From Gadus chalcogrammus (taxonomy: Eukaryota; Chordata; Actinopteri; Gadiformes; Gadidae), in contig NC_079421.1 in assembly GCF_026213295.1 (NCBI RefSeq), positions 16,000,870-16,064,869 of the forward strand: a stretch of DNA of 64,000 bases, read 5' to 3'. Positions within the stretch are counted from its first letter, which is position 1; every line of letters starts with the position of its first letter. The notes under the pieces are model-generated. The model searched no databases. It was given only the letters and a program-made list of their open reading frames with translations, and was not told the origin of the DNA. Made by a program: the position numbers and the translations under genes. Shown in pieces: positions 1-49,249 of the stretch.

Positions 1-1656
1 ATGCCATGCTCTGTGAACTTTCCATTTACCGAGTTTCGAATGTGTTGAATTATCTTGAATAACAAACAAGGGATTCAGAACCTTAAATGACAAACCTGTC
101 GTTTGAATTCCTGATTTGACTGACAGCTTAATTACAGCCATAATGATGAAGGTGTCATTAGCGGTAAAACAACAAAAGACTGGCTCATATTTTCTTTCCT
201 TACAAGATATTGCATGTCCCCTCATGCTAATGAAGCGCGATCCAAACAATAATATCCCATCACAAAGCCACGCTTTTCCTGGGGAAATCAAAAAGGGCTA
301 ACCGACGGCTAAACCCGATAGCTGCTTTTAGCTTCAACCACATTTCTTCAACCACCCCAATAATCCTTGCACACTATCATGAACAAGGAAATTAAAACTT
401 GTATTTGATTCCATAAATCCATCTGGCACATATACAAAGCACTCTCTCACTGTGCAGTTTCCAAAAGGGAGGCAGCGGCTCATTGAGTTACCACAGCTAT
501 TCATACCTGTCTCCACTTCACTGGAAAGACTTAGGGAAAAGCCAATCCCATTTTCCCCTTAAGAAGCTTCCATCTCTTATCGTGCCTGCCGCACTTCTCC
601 CACCATGAGATAAGCTATCATCAGACATCAAACATGTAAAGGGAGTGAGCTGCACGATCAAAGATTCTTAATATTGCACACAATAATTAATGAGGAAAGT
701 CAAAGGAGAATCCAAAACCATTTCAATCCAGCGAGATGCTGAGAGAGATGCTGCGTGATAATGCTCTAAGGCTGTATCGCCCTGCGACAGATCGTCACTA
801 TTTCTTACCAATCATTTCCAATAATTCTTTAATCATTTCTTTATTATTATTCATTTATTGATCATTTCTTAATGTTGTGCTTTGTGTCTGTGAAACTGCC
901 CATAACCCAGACATAACACTATACATTCAGAAACCAATCTGAATCTAATCTTCACTCCACATGCAGGTGAGGCTACTGCCTGCAGACGAAATAAAACATT
1001 ACAGTTAAAATAGTGGGGTATATAGACCTTTGGTTTATAGGCCTGTAGACCCTGACATCACTGCAAAGGCATACTCCACCTGCTCAGGAGATCTGCAACC
1101 ATACATACCTTTCCCACAGCGCGAGGGCCATATCGCTCGCTCGCTTGCGGACTCGTTTCTGGATGGAGGGAGAATCTGTTTTAAATAGCACTGCATCACC
1201 AAGCAGCCGGGGTCCTGATTATAAAAGCAGCGTGTAATCATTGCCTTGGCATGGCCATGCAATCCCTCCGTCACCGGCCAACAGCAAAAGACAAAGCGCA
1301 TGTGTCGCTGTTTTTAATCACATAAAGCCTTAAGAATAGCCCCACTGGTGAATATGATGCGGTGCTTTTTTTTGTTTGAGTTTGTTTGGCCGCAAACACA
1401 TAGATCGAATTTGCCCCGTTTTGTTAGAAGCCCCGAACAACAGGTGTCTTTGTGCGTTGCCGGGGTCCGCCGTGCGCAGAGGCCGTCCCATGCGTAGGGT
1501 TTCAGTCTTTGAAACCGATATGGGTGAGCTGCTTTTCTCCAGCCTATCCCCAGATCTGCCGTTGATGGACAGACCACCCAACTTTGTCTGGTATAGGCAC
1601 TGAGCGAGTCCACACGCAGTCGAGGTAAACCCCCACCCCCCCCCCAAAAGCCCCCC

Positions 1657-1659
<3 letters not shown>

Positions 1660-1723
<64 letters not shown>

Positions 1724-1769
1724 ACACACCCTACCCCCAACTCACATCCCCCACACACAACCACATCCA

Positions 1770-1826
<57 letters not shown>

Positions 1827-1850
1827 AAACACACACACACACACACACTG
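1660..1850. repeat. (CA)n microsatellite cluster
   Basis: Two long CA tracts (about 1660-1721 and 1771-1848) are separated by a degenerate C/A-rich spacer. They generate spurious Cys/Val-repeat open frames on the minus strand. Confidence 0.95.
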
Positions 1851-2139
1851 CCATTCCACTCAGGGGAGGAAATGGATCGGCAAAATGCATATCAAGTGCA
1901 CTAGTTTCTCTGAACAAAATGTGACATTACATATTTTATCTAAACGCTGCACCCAGCAGAGATACGGCAAAGCGCTTTAAGACCTCGGCCAGCACACAGG
2001 ATGGGTTTGAAGCACCCCCCCCCCCCCCCCCCCCCTCTCGCCGCACAGCGGAGTGAACAAAAAGTAATAAATAACAACTCTTCTCTTAGGGTTCAGTTTA
2101 TCCAAAAACAAAAAGGCTTTCTTCGTATTGGAAAAAGTA

Positions 2140-2141
<2 letters not shown>

Positions 2142-2199
<58 letters not shown>
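2142..2199. repeat. (TA)n microsatellite
   Basis: A nearly pure alternating TA tract of about 50 bases ends in TTTATATAC. Intergenic. Confidence 0.95.
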
Positions 2200-2742
2200 C
2201 ATTCATATTAAACATGGTGTGAAGTCTCCCCATTCAAACCTCTCAACTCAAATTCCGATACCCTTTCCCTCTTTTTCCTTTGCGTGACTTCAGAGAAGGC
2301 TCCTTCCCCGTATTGTGATCAGAATAAAGATTCCCCAGGGGTGACCCCGTGCCAGAGTCTGAGGATGCCATAGCCATTGGTCAGGGGTCAACCTCGCTGG
2401 CCCAGCTCGGTTGACAGCACTTCTTGGCTGGACTGAGTCTCCGGCTGAGACAATAGATGCACGCCCTTCCACCTCTCGCTCTCTCTCTCTCTCTCTCCTG
2501 CACTCTCCCGGTTTAGCTTGGTTGTAATTATTCAGGAGGGAGGCAGACACACTGCCAGCCCCGATGCACTCTGTCCTTTGAGTCCTAGCACCACGCAGAG
2601 CGGCACCGCCGTTAAACCAACTCTAGAGACGGCTCCGGGTTGACCACGAGAGAACCAGCGACATAGAAGTAGAAGAGTGGTGATGCATTGAGCTTTCTCG
2701 TTACAAGGCCTGTTGAGAGAGTTGTCAACGTTATTCGTCATC

Positions 2743-2842
2743 NNNNNNNNNNNNNNNNNNNNNNNNNNNNNNNNNNNNNNNNNNNNNNNNNNNNNNNNNN
2801 NNNNNNNNNNNNNNNNNNNNNNNNNNNNNNNNNNNNNNNNNN
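2743..2842. other. Assembly gap (100 N)
   Basis: Exactly one hundred N bases. A round 100 usually marks a gap of unknown length. The right flank is a GAAA-type repeat, so the gap is probably an unassembled simple repeat. Confidence 0.97.
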
Positions 2843-2872
2843 AAAGAAAGAAGAAAGAAAGAAAGAAAGAAA

Positions 2873-2916
<44 letters not shown>

Positions 2917-3480
2917 AGGCAAGAGTAAAGAAGAGGTGAAGGATTATAGAATAGAACGAAAGGGAGAGAGAAATAAGGAGTTATTAGGGACAGTAGAATG
3001 AAGACAGAAGGACAAAAGAGAGAGGAGAGGAAAAAGACAAAGTGGAGAAAGGAGAGAGAGAGGAGGGAGGGAGAGAGGGAGGAGGGAGGGAGAAAGAGAG
3101 GAGGGAGGGAGAGAGGGAGGAGGGAGGGAGAGAGAGAGGAGGGAGGGAGAATGGAGGGAGCGAGGGGGAGAGGGAGGAGAGAGGGAGAGAGAGGAGGGAG
3201 GGAGAGAGGAGGGAGGGAGAGAGAGAAGGGAGGGAGAGAGAGAGAGATAGTGTGGAGAGCGAGAGAAGGGAGGGAGAAAGGGAGGGAAAGAGAGAGAGAG
3301 GAGGGAGGGAGAAGGGAGGGAGAGAGGAGGGAGGGAAAGAGAGAGAGGAGAGAGGGAGAGAGAGCGGTGGGAAGGAGAAGGGAGGGAGAGAGGGGGGGAG
3401 AGCGAGAGAAGGGAGGGAGAGGGAGAGAGAGAGGAGAGGAGGGAGGGAAAGAGAGGGAGGGCGAGAGAGAGGGACAGAGC
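2843..3480. repeat. GAAA repeat followed by long polypurine GAGGGAGG tract
   Basis: Right of the gap, GAAA units run to about 2930. From about 2990 the plus strand is almost entirely purine, with repeating GAGGGAGG and GAGAGA motifs to 3480. Only scattered pyrimidines interrupt it. Frames read through it give only Arg/Glu/Gly or Ser/Leu/Pro-repeat products. Confidence 0.9.
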
Positions 3481-6400
3481 AGCTGGATTGCCATGTAAAT
3501 AGCTGTGCAGATAGGTAGGCTCGGGCGCCTGGCCAAGGGTTCTACAAAGGCCTCCTAACATCTGTTCCAGGGTTGATTCCTGCTCCATGTTGTAGTAAGA
3601 ATAATAGTCTGATTCTGCAGCGCCTGATCTCTCATCAGACAGGCTCATGATCATGCATACACACTCGTCTGAGTGCTAATGTCAGACTACAGACTCTTCC
3701 AGGGCTGGGAACCCCAGAGTAAGCTGTTATTACACCACACTTCAATCAGTGCCGAGGCGCACGGACAGGTGGAACGTCACTCACCAATAGATCCTTCTTT
3801 TTTTTTTTTCTCCGGGTGGCTACTCCAGCTCGTTTTTATTCATTGCTGAATCGTGAGGATCATACGATTTGTCAAGCGTGAGCAGGAATACTAAAGTCCT
3901 GTTGAACTGCTCGGAAGACGGGCTTGCATAAACTCTGGGCTGGGCGGGACGAGACTGTTGTTTTGGTGAGGAACACCGGAGATTAGCATACCTGCGTATG
4001 CTAATGTTGTGCCGAGCTAAGCTGTGAGAATAAATCAGCATCGTTTTTCCTCTGTTGTCCCTCCCAAAGTAGAGCGAGAGGAGAGGATATGGTCGTCTGC
4101 TTTATGAATCAATCAATCAATCGTGTTTACCTACAAGTCAACATGTGTGTGAGCATGAAAAAGTTAGCCACAGCTACGTCTGGAAACTCAGATGAACAGA
4201 AACACAAATAAAGATCTTTTTTGTTGGACAGCTCTCGTGAATCTTTAATTTAGTTTTATTATTTTGCTCTTCTCCCACAAACACATGAAAGCAATTTGTA
4301 CCACAAATGTTGGTTTTACACTGTGTTCGTTGTTGAGTATACTAGTGGCTGCTTGACCCGGCCGGCAAGGGAGAGGGGGGGGGGGGGGGGGGGGGGCTCC
4401 ATTTGTTAGTGCTTGACAGCAAAGCAAAACAAATTAATTAATGAACACTGTAAACGGGGTGGTAATGGGGGAAGGGTTGCGAACTTTGGTGCTGAAACAT
4501 TACACCATTACCCAAATTCACATGCGTCTGTGTGTCCTCAATCCTGGACCACCACGGCACCACCCCCTCCCCCCCCCCCCCCCCCCCCTCCCACCCCCAT
4601 CACTCCACACACCCCCCCCCCCCTCCCCTCAGAGGCCCCCCCCCTCCCCGTGCGACCCAGCGCGGTGCGCAGGGCGTCCTTGAACAAGGCCAAGGGGACC
4701 ACCTGCGTGAAAGGGGAGACCCTCTCTGTTATGTCTCTGCTAGGGAATGAAATAACACGGAATCCAGCTCTGCAAATAACTCATAGCAAAGATCATTTTC
4801 CGCATGCCGCTTGACAAAAGGTAAAATAAGAACAGATGATACCCTCTCTGTCTCTACGGGAGTGGGGTTTGGGGGTGGGGGGGGGGGGGGGGGGGTATGG
4901 GTCTGCAGAACCGAACCCCGGCGCTCTTCAGCAAACAACTCGACATCTCGTCGTCCGCTCCCTCGTACAACTAGGAAGGCCGCTGTCGGCGACCTCTGAC
5001 CCCTCTGGCGGTCTCGTTATCCGGGGAGGGGGGGTGGGGGGGGGGGGTCCGGCTCTTGTCTGTGATCCCCCCGCCGCCGCCGCCGCCGCCAGAACGTCAG
5101 GCCGTTCCTCATGCCCTCACTTGGCCGAGGGGTTAAGCAGGCGGCGAGTGGGGAACCCGATCGCAGATCTGTGGGGGAGGGGAGGGAGGGAGGGAGGGAG
5201 GGGTGGGAGGGGTGGGGGGGGGGGGTTGCACAACATGCATTTGGAGACCCTGCATCCCGCCCAGAGGTGGCCGGTCGGATGAAGGAATGTTCCAGGGTTC
5301 TGAGGCGCGTCCACGCCGTACGGTGGGCCCCGGGAGAGCATCCTTGGAGCAGGCCGGCCAGCGAAGGCTGAACTCATTACAGATACCTGGACTAATCATA
5401 AGACAGCCGATACGGTGGAAGGGCTCTATGGAGGGATGACTCAAAATAGACGTGCCCCTCCATGGCACTCCCTTGGCGGGGGGGGGGGGGGGGGGGGGCA
5501 GAAGGTGGGGGGGGGCAAAATTGACACCCCTTTCTTTATGTAAACCATATTGGTCTTCGGGTTTCGTGCAAGCCCCGCTCGCTCCTCTGAAGAGGATACA
5601 TGTGAAGTTTGTCGAATCCAAATAAACAGGTGAGGCGCTTATTAGACCCCAATTCACATCGCAAGTGTAACCTCGTTTTCAATCGGAGCCCCCTCGCTCC
5701 GGGACTCACGGGAGAGCGACTTCAAAGCCCCAGCCGTGCTCTTGAGGTCATTATCTTCGTTCCTAAATCCTCGGCAGGTTCTCGGCATATGGGAACATTT
5801 TACCTCCGGATTTTTTTTTTTTGTTCCCAGCCATAAATCTGCCGTGTCAACTATAAAATATAGCTGACCAGCAACAGATGTAGCTCTAATAGCTACAGAA
5901 TATCTAAATCAGGACTTTACCACCTTTTGATTTTCATGCTTTGGCCATCCAGTGCTCAGCCATGTTCTGAAGAGACTGTGAGCGACGCAATGACACTCTG
6001 GAGAAAGGTTTGTGCGTAGGTACCAGAGTGGTTTTTCGGTTACAATTGCTCTCACAAATCTGACTTTACATAATAATTTTAACTCTGATTTGAGGTACTA
6101 GATATCAATCCAATGTCTGATTTGTGGGACTAGATATTCATCATAAATCTGATTTGTGAGACTAGCTATTAATCTGAAGTCTGATGGCAGATGAGCTCAA
6201 ATCCGGTTGAATGGGGCGTTTCCCTTTCTTTCACTTCATCATCACATCGCTGAAAGTCCAGTCATAAACTGTAATAAAAGAAAAGTCCCCATTTTAAAGC
6301 AAAACTGTGTCGATTGGCCACTGTAGAAAAACAATTGTTTAAATCCCCTTCTGGAAGCTTGAAGCATGTGAATTTGCTTTCTTTGGTAGAATATATCCAT

Positions 6401-6554
6401 AAGGAAACAGGAAACAAGGCGTTACTCCGCCCTTTGCAGTTCCTGGTTTCCTGCCCATGTTCTGAGCCTTCTATCAGAAGTCGAAGTTGTGTTATAGGAC
6501 TGCTGGATCCAAGATTACAATTCATATTCATATAACAATTAATATAATTCCTCA

Positions 6555-6706
<152 letters not shown>

Positions 6707-7054
6707 TCTTTAATCCATATACTTGCAACCCCTGAGCTGAGACGAATCCACCCTTTCATCCGTTTTTTTTCCTTTTTTCCCCTTTTGCAGCGCGGGCCCT
6801 GGTGTCTCTGCGCAACAAAAGCCTGACCATCCCTGACTCTTCGTCAACCCCTGGCTCAATCCATCACCCGGAGGCCCCTGGACATCCATCAAGCCCACCA
6901 CCTTTCATATCCAGCACCAGCTGAAAGCCACTGTCCCCTCTGTGACTTCAATACCACTATGACACGCCCATGAGATTTATAGTGGCATAATTAGTAGCTG
7001 GGAGAAAGCATGGCCCCCAGTAGGACTACTCCCATGGGTCACTAATACTGCAAC

Positions 7055-7055
<1 letters not shown>

Positions 7056-7117
<62 letters not shown>
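7056..7117. repeat. (CA)n microsatellite
   Basis: About 60 bases of CA repeat in intergenic DNA. Confidence 0.95.
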
Positions 7118-7120
<3 letters not shown>

Positions 7121-8702
7121 AACACATGACATCTGCCTCCCAACGAACAGCGCTGTCAAAGCAATAAGTGGATCATGTCGCCAAGCGCCTTAAATGCTGA
7201 TTTGCATTTCTCTCTTTAAAAAGAAAATCTTCATCATCCCTGCATGCAATAAATCAAGATGGAAACGGGTCCATGTAATAAGCATGTTACCAGAGAAAGG
7301 CATCAAAGCGTTCCGGTGCCTTTAGTTTGCGCACGTTTCCTTCACACCGACTAACTCCTATTGTAGCTATTATTACCGCAGCCCTCATGAAAGTATTACT
7401 GTGTTGTTGAATCTTGTCCCCTCCTGTAACCACGGTACACTGCGTACTCTTTCGGAAGGCCAGCGCCGCCTCCCAGCCGGTGAGTAAGACCTGAGGTTAC
7501 CGTCTCCTCTCCACCCCCCCGCCCGAGGAAGGGGTTTTCCACCAAAACTGTTTGTAGGAGGTCTTACGACAACACGTCCAACGGTTAAATCGCGTTATGG
7601 ATGTATCCAGCTCACCGCACAGCCCCGGCCCGGCTGCTGTCACCCATGTCTCAGGAGCGGTGAACTAATTAAAACCCTCCCCAAAGTTTGTTTTCATTTA
7701 AATTCTAGAACGAAATCATGGCCTGACAGAAATGAGAGTGTCTATCCGCACCGGGGGGAAGAACGAGTCGGGGCCTGTTTTACCCATTGTGCACATAAAT
7801 TATATGAAAATCCCCCATTCAATCATAAATTATACCCATTATTCATTATTCCAGTTACGGCACACTGGCCGTGTGCGCTTTCAAGTCCGCCACTTAAGCG
7901 TGATAGCACAGCTCAGGCAGGCTGCACCTGGAACATCAACACCCTGACATCAGCGGGCGATGGCTGGCCTGCCCCGGCTGACAACTGGAATTAGAACAAC
8001 AACACACACCTGACTAAGGTCTGACAGCACGGAGAGCGCACGGTTGGTCTCCCGAGAGAGGTTCAACTCAGGGAGGGAGAAGCTGGTTTAAGGAAATAGC
8101 GATCGTTTATGAATTGCTCTCTGTTGATAGATTGAGGGGGTTTGATGAACCTCAGAGGCGGTGGTGGTAGCTCGGACAGGAGCCAGATAACCTTGATGTG
8201 GAGGGGGAGGGGGCCGTTTTTCGAGGTGTATCAGGAGGGTTTGACTGGGTGAAGGTCTACTCCTGATGCATAGCCAGGATACACTGGGGAGGGCAAATAT
8301 ACAAGTAGGCCTATATACTGCATGAAGAGCAGACGCCATCATAAATCCATATCCATAATAATGCAAAAACATAGGGGAAAGTGAGCCATGTTGCATAGGT
8401 TCTTCTGTGTTACATTCTTCCCAAACCAGTCAATGCACCAAAAAAAAAAGAACAGCCTGATGAACGAAATCAGACTCCCCTCCACCATATTTGACAAGTG
8501 CAAGTCATAAGTGTGTGGATTATTGTTGGACTGTAATACAAGCGGTCCATAGCTGCCAGGAGCAGAGTATAAGCCATGCTACAGACGGGGCGAGGGAGCA
8601 CCTGCTTGCATTGAAGAGGAGGAGGGGATAATGCTTTCATAAAAAGTTCGGGTTGCAGAAGATTGCGCTGTGGAATAGCTCTGTAGGATATTGGAGTATT
8701 TT

Positions 8703-8741
8703 TGCTCCGACCTATACACACACAAACGCACACGCACACGC

Positions 8742-8816
<75 letters not shown>
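8703..8816. repeat. (CA)n microsatellite with CG interruptions
   Basis: An imperfect CACACG start passes into a pure CA tract of about 70 bases, 0.84 kb upstream of the fgf16 start codon. Confidence 0.93.
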
Positions 8817-8819
<3 letters not shown>

Positions 8820-9427
8820 GTTAAACTTAGTCTGTCTGACAATATGCTTGAGAAAATATGTCAGAGGGACTTTTTTGTCCTACAAAAGTAAGAACGGAGC
8901 CCTCGTCCATGCATCGGTTCATCACTGAACCGGTGCCTAAATACTAAACGTTATGGATTGACTTTGTCAACGATACAACGTGCACGAGCTTGTTTGCCTT
9001 TCCCATCCTTTCCTGGGCTGTCCTGTTTGGTTTTCTCCACCACAATGATGCTCTTTGCAATTTTGATCCGGTGAATGATGATGATGATGATGCGCCAGGG
9101 ATCACGCAGTGCACGGTTTCCCCTCGCCTCTGGGTAAGCTATGTGGAGGCTTTATCAGACATTCTCCAACCGCAGGCAGGAGGGGGTAAGGCCACGGCGC
9201 GCAGGAGCAGTACGCGGACTCCTCAGTCAGTTTGGATTTGTTTGGTATGAAGAGACTCAGGGCTCGCAGACCGGCAGCGCAGAACTGGGGGAGAGACAGT
9301 GCATCGTCCGTGTTAACCGTGCAAGTCCACATTTTTAGTTAGAAAACTGATGCTCGTATAAGAAAGGGATGCCAGCCAGGCGTGGCTTGCATTTGAATAT
9401 CCAATGTGAGAATGCCCGGGGAGGATG

Positions 9428-9434
9428 TATATAA
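9428..9434 (+). promoter_or_regulatory. Candidate TATA box of fgf16
   Basis: TATATAA lies 225 bases upstream of the fgf16 ATG. If used, transcription would start near 9458-9465, leaving a 5' UTR of about 195-200 nt with no intron. This is a motif match only; a distal promoter or 5' exon cannot be excluded. Confidence 0.35.
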
Positions 9435-9658
9435 CGGGGTCTTTTCCATCAGATAAACAGAGTTATCAAACTGATTAACAAAGCGGAGGACGATTGATGA
9501 AGAGGACTGTACGGATTGACCGATAAGTGGACGCGGCGCACCGGGCATGCTTCGTGCGTAGCCTACATGGATTGGACTTTTGAAGTTTTTTCCTCTCCAG
9601 AGTCAAGTACATGAAGTACATGAACAATCGCATTAATACGTGTTGAGCGTTTAACACC

Positions 9659-15246
<5,588 letters not shown>

Positions 15247-16910
15247 CCAGCACCCCCCGCCCGGGGGAGGGGGAGGGGGAGGGGGAGGGGGGGTAGGCGG
15301 GGGGGCAAGGGGGGGGTCGAGGGGGGGGTCGTCAGAGCCCCGTGTCGTGGAGGGAGAGAGAAAGTACGAGAGACGGGGGGCGGGAAGGGGAAGAAGTGTG
15401 ACAGAACTCTCTCCTCTTCGATCCCTCCCCAGGACGTCCCGCGCACTCCCTCCCCCCTCCCCCCCCCCGCCCCCCCCTCCCGCCTCAGCATCGACAGCGG
15501 AAGTGTCGCGTGCGCCGTGCAACGCACTTCTCACCAAAGTAGCACTATATATATTTTTATATATATATATATATATAAGCGCGACGGAGCGGGCTACTTC
15601 CTGGACCCCTGAGTCTGCTGGGGGACCCGGGGCCTTCGTGAGACAGAGGAGCCTCCTGGCCTGCTGTTTTTTATTTATGCAGATCGCAGGTGTGGAGTTA
15701 AGTGTCCTCCGGTCAAGGAACTCCAGGATTCCGGACAATCCGTCATCATTGACTTTGAGGCACAGAGTCGCAGGACCTGAGCGAATCACCAGAGATAAGA
15801 GCCGTTTCCGAGGAACCACTAGAAGAGGCCGATGGGTACTTCAAACATTGTTCTTTACTTATTTACTTTATTTTTTTAAGGCTGGATATCTGTACCCTTG
15901 CAACAGTAGCACTACGTGCTGAGCTTCGGAAGACGGCTCTCACCGCAAGAACTTCCCCTGAAGGAGGGACAATCAGTCTGTCAGGGACTGTGGAAGATCA
16001 CAGATCCAGATAATGAAGAGCCACGGCAGACTTCATCTGGCTCATTTGTCGTGAATGATGACCATGGAGCAGGCAAGCCAGGCCATGAGAGAGGGCAAAT
16101 ACCACATATTACAGGAGGAGAATAAGGTTAGCGGTCCATGAGGGTGAAAATGACACATATCATACGCGCTTAATGTGTAATAAATGTCAGCTTAGGACAG
16201 TGAGCAGTTCAAGAGTGCACATGCTTAAAAAGAAACAGAGATAATACCTTCCAGAAACGTTGCCGTGTTAAAGAATAAAACAACGCAAGTAGAAACGGCG
16301 AGGCGGTCAAGTTGTCTAAAACTAAAGCTGGTTAAACTGAAGGCTAAGTTATGTGGAGAGATCTGGACAACCCTCGCAAACGGTTCATCTCGAAGGATTA
16401 TCCCTTCCGTTTGGATCTGATTTGTTGGATGTGAGACATGAATAGGTAGATCGAAGAGCACTTACTTTAACCCCAAAGCCAGTTGGGAGTTCAATGCATG
16501 GAGCTGGAGCAGGCGTGTCCAGGGGGGTAGTCAAATCATCCAGTAGGAATTCAATGTAATACATGAGGGGAAGCTCTGGGTAAAAGCACTTCTGCGACTG
16601 TGTTTTTTTTGTAAATGTAACCTGTGTTTTTTGATGGCTCCTGAAAGGACTGTGACTTGTTGGATGGTCAGAGGTAAAAAAAAAACTGCAAGCAACTTGA
16701 GGTGAACATATGGGTGACGCTATTTATGAGATGTACAATATATTTATTTTATACATTCAAAGTATAAATATAAATCTATATATTTATTTATTGCAAAGAC
16801 TCTATTTTGTAATGAACTTGAAGTTAACAGAACGGTAGATTCTACTGAAATTATAACACAAAATACAAAAAAATAACAAGATCAATTCGACAATAAAATT
16901 GTCCTGCTAT
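15247..16910 (+). other. fgf16 3' UTR (inferred)
   Basis: The stretch after the TGA has a G-rich block at once downstream (15261-15330), an AU-rich nonamer TTATTTATT at 16784-16792 and two AATAAA signals (16179-16184 and 16892-16897). The distal signal would give a UTR of about 1.65 kb. The AU-rich element suggests an unstable message, as is common for growth-factor mRNAs. The extent is inferred from signals only. Confidence 0.5.
16892..16897 (+). promoter_or_regulatory. Candidate distal polyadenylation signal of fgf16
   Basis: AATAAA about 1.65 kb after the stop codon and about 100 bases after an AU-rich element. A proximal AATAAA at 16179-16184 is an alternative. Confidence 0.5.
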
Positions 16911-18175
16911 TGAGTACTCATCGTGGAAGACTTTTTTTGCTTGGCTAAGAATCTGATGTAACAATTAAAGATATATAAAATATTTGAAGTGTGCAACGTT
17001 TTTTTATTCCATCTTCCTCTACTTGATCTCACCCGAGAATGACCCCGACTCCAGCAATGGATGTTGGTTGGCAGACGCTCCGCTTGTGGTCGAGTTAAAT
17101 TTCCAGAAAACCACCACAACGTTAAACATACCAAGGCTGTATGACTTATTGCTTGGGGGAACAAAAAAAAGGAAAACACTTGTTCCTGGCTAGTGACCAA
17201 GAACACGGTGCTGTACACAAGTGAAGATACAGCCCGTGAATATTACGCTTAAATGTCATCAGAACAAACCTGCCCCGACATTTTGCCCAAAAATGCAGAC
17301 ATAATATGCCCAACATAATTTTGAAAACACGTGGTATAGAGGGATAGGGCAGATCGAATGCATCTTCCTGAGAGCTGTACAATATCATGGAAATCCGCTT
17401 CATAAACCCTTGACTAAGTCAAATTGTAGAGGCCCTCTCAGGGCTCCACGCAGCTTTTCCTAAGCCTCGATCCAACCTAGAAAACCGGATTCCTCATGCA
17501 ACTGGATCTCAAGCCGTAATTGACTTTACACATCAGTGCGGATTTAGTGGCGGCGATGGTTTGGTTGGTTGAAGTTATAGCGCGGGGACTATGTCACAGG
17601 GCTTTGTGTTTTGGTATGACAATGGACAGAAACAGCTGCACGCTACTTGTGTGCTAGCTAGCATGAATGTGCAGCAAGACCTGGAGTGGTGGTGGTAATC
17701 CTGGGCTAAGAGGGTATGGGATCAACGTTTCAACATCTGCAATAGTTGTAATGTTTCTTCACTGGAAGATATCTGTAAGCTGTGAGCATAGGCTCCCCCG
17801 AGGGCCTGCAATGGAAAAGTCCAAAGACATGCGGGGGGAAAACCCCGGCAGTCTGAGAAATGAAAACAATACAGAGAGAGAAAGGGAGAGAGGTGGGGTG
17901 GTTCAATGAAAGATTGAAGAGGACGACGACAGTTGGGACAAAGGAGCTCAGTTCCCGAAATGTATTAAATGCCTCTCATTTTCAGAGAAATGTGCATTAT
18001 CATCCCAAGCATTTCTATCTGCCATCTAGACAGAAGACACTGTTAACCGTTAACACCGTTAACGGTAGTGATAAGGTTAGAGGACGGGGAGGATGAAACG
18101 CTTTGGATGATAGTAAATGTCATGGCTTAAAACCTCATACAATTACTAAAAAAACACACAAGCGTGGGAGGTGGA
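16911..18175. other. Short intergenic region between convergent fgf16 and atrx
   Basis: No coding content recognised. It contains a short palindrome of MYB-type core sites at 18046-18066. The two neighbouring genes end toward each other here. Confidence 0.5.
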
Positions 18176-18190
18176 CATCCTTTTGGTCAC

Positions 18191-18196
18191 TTTATT
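18191..18196 (-). promoter_or_regulatory. Candidate polyadenylation signal of atrx
   Basis: TTTATT on the plus strand is AATAAA on the minus strand, about 1.57 kb past the atrx stop. This would end the atrx message about 1.3 kb from the fgf16 end. Confidence 0.4.
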
Positions 18197-19764
18197 AAAT
18201 GTTATATTAAATACTTATCAAGATAATAGCAGAACAGATTAATGACAAATCATGTTGGTGTATTTGCTAACATAACATTCTTAAGGGCAGAAAAAGAAAG
18301 TCTAGATTTCAATCTAGATGAAATACACTTTGTGCAATAACAGGAGCCAACGCTCCCCTACGAACAAATCCATGTATGCCTCATCTTAACAGCTACACCA
18401 GGAATAAGTATCGGGAGACAAGTAGGCCGGCAAGCTGGAAAAAGGTAGTGTGGGCGCCGGGGTCTGACCAGAGAGTCCTCCTCCTCACATATCCTTGGCG
18501 TCTGGCTCAGCCAGGCTCGTCACTGGGATCCACAGCTCCTGCTTTGACGTACATAGGGAAGCCTCGGTCTGAACGGCATGGTTTCAATTCACTTTGAGAT
18601 ACTTTTGTTACCAAGACAGGGTGGAGGGGGGGGGGGAAGGGGGAGAGAGCAGAGTAGTGTCCGACAGCTTGGCAAACCGAAAGGTGCTATGTGAGGACGA
18701 GTCCTTCCATCCTAGCTTTAGGCGCAACACAAGTGCAACAGAAACAATGAACAGGACGCACAGCGCTAATGCTAACACTTGACGACGAAGAGGATGTTAC
18801 GAAAACGTTAACAGGAACTGGCAGGCAGTTTGGAAACGACACAAGCATTCCGTTACAATGTTCAGCAACAACTAATGTAAATGCCGAGAAGCGCAATTTA
18901 AAAAAGATTTTTCCATCCTCTCAAACTTCATTCTTTTACAGAATATTTTAGGAAATGGTTATAAGGCCGTAACATTTTTTTTTCTACTTTGAGTTTTTTT
19001 TTTTTGTCGTTTTATCTCCTGAGAGCAAAAATTCGCAGCACCAATAGCATTCTTCTAGCAAGTTATTGGTAATGGAATCTATAAGGGGATAAAATGGATC
19101 CGGTCTGCAACAACTCTGGTCCCACACTGATTTAGTTAGCCATTTAAAACTGTATAAAAAACAACTGAGTGTAAATAATCACAAGCCCTCGTTTAAAAGG
19201 GGGAAAATGCAATGCCTGAAAGCATTTTGGACTAAATCGTTTTTTTTTTCTTAAATACATGGAAAAAATGAAGAATATAGAAGTGGAACATTAAGGCAGT
19301 ATATACATCATTTCTGCAGAAATTTTCTAATACAACCCAGTCCACACGTGTCTTTGTACACTGAAAATCGTCCCGGCCTACCCCCAGTGTCTGGGAACTG
19401 GACGAGGGAGGGGGAGATTGGAGTGGAGGGGAGAGAGGAAGAGGGAGGGAGGGAGGGAGGGAGGGAGGGAGAGATTGAGGAGCAGAGTCTGCTCCTCTGT
19501 AGGGGGCAACGGGGGGGCCAGCGGCCGGCCTCGAGCGCGCGCCACCCTCTCCACCACCCGGAGCCAGACGGGACGCTCTTCATGGAGACCACGTCGCAGC
19601 AGCTCGGGTCATAGTGGTTTCTCCGTGACACGGGTCCCGGCCGAGCCGCGGCGATCAAGACGTCTGGGGGGGAGGGCCGTTGGGGGGGGATGTTTCTGGG
19701 AGCACATGGGGGGGGGTGGGATGGGGGTGGGTGGGAAAGTCCGGGGATCGGTGGGGGTCGACCA

Positions 19765-49249
<29,485 letters not shown>

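Noticed and set aside
2532..3654. Long Ser/Leu/Pro open frames (236 and 334 codons)
   Set aside because: They translate the GAGGGAGG polypurine tract, and one crosses the N gap. No conserved content.
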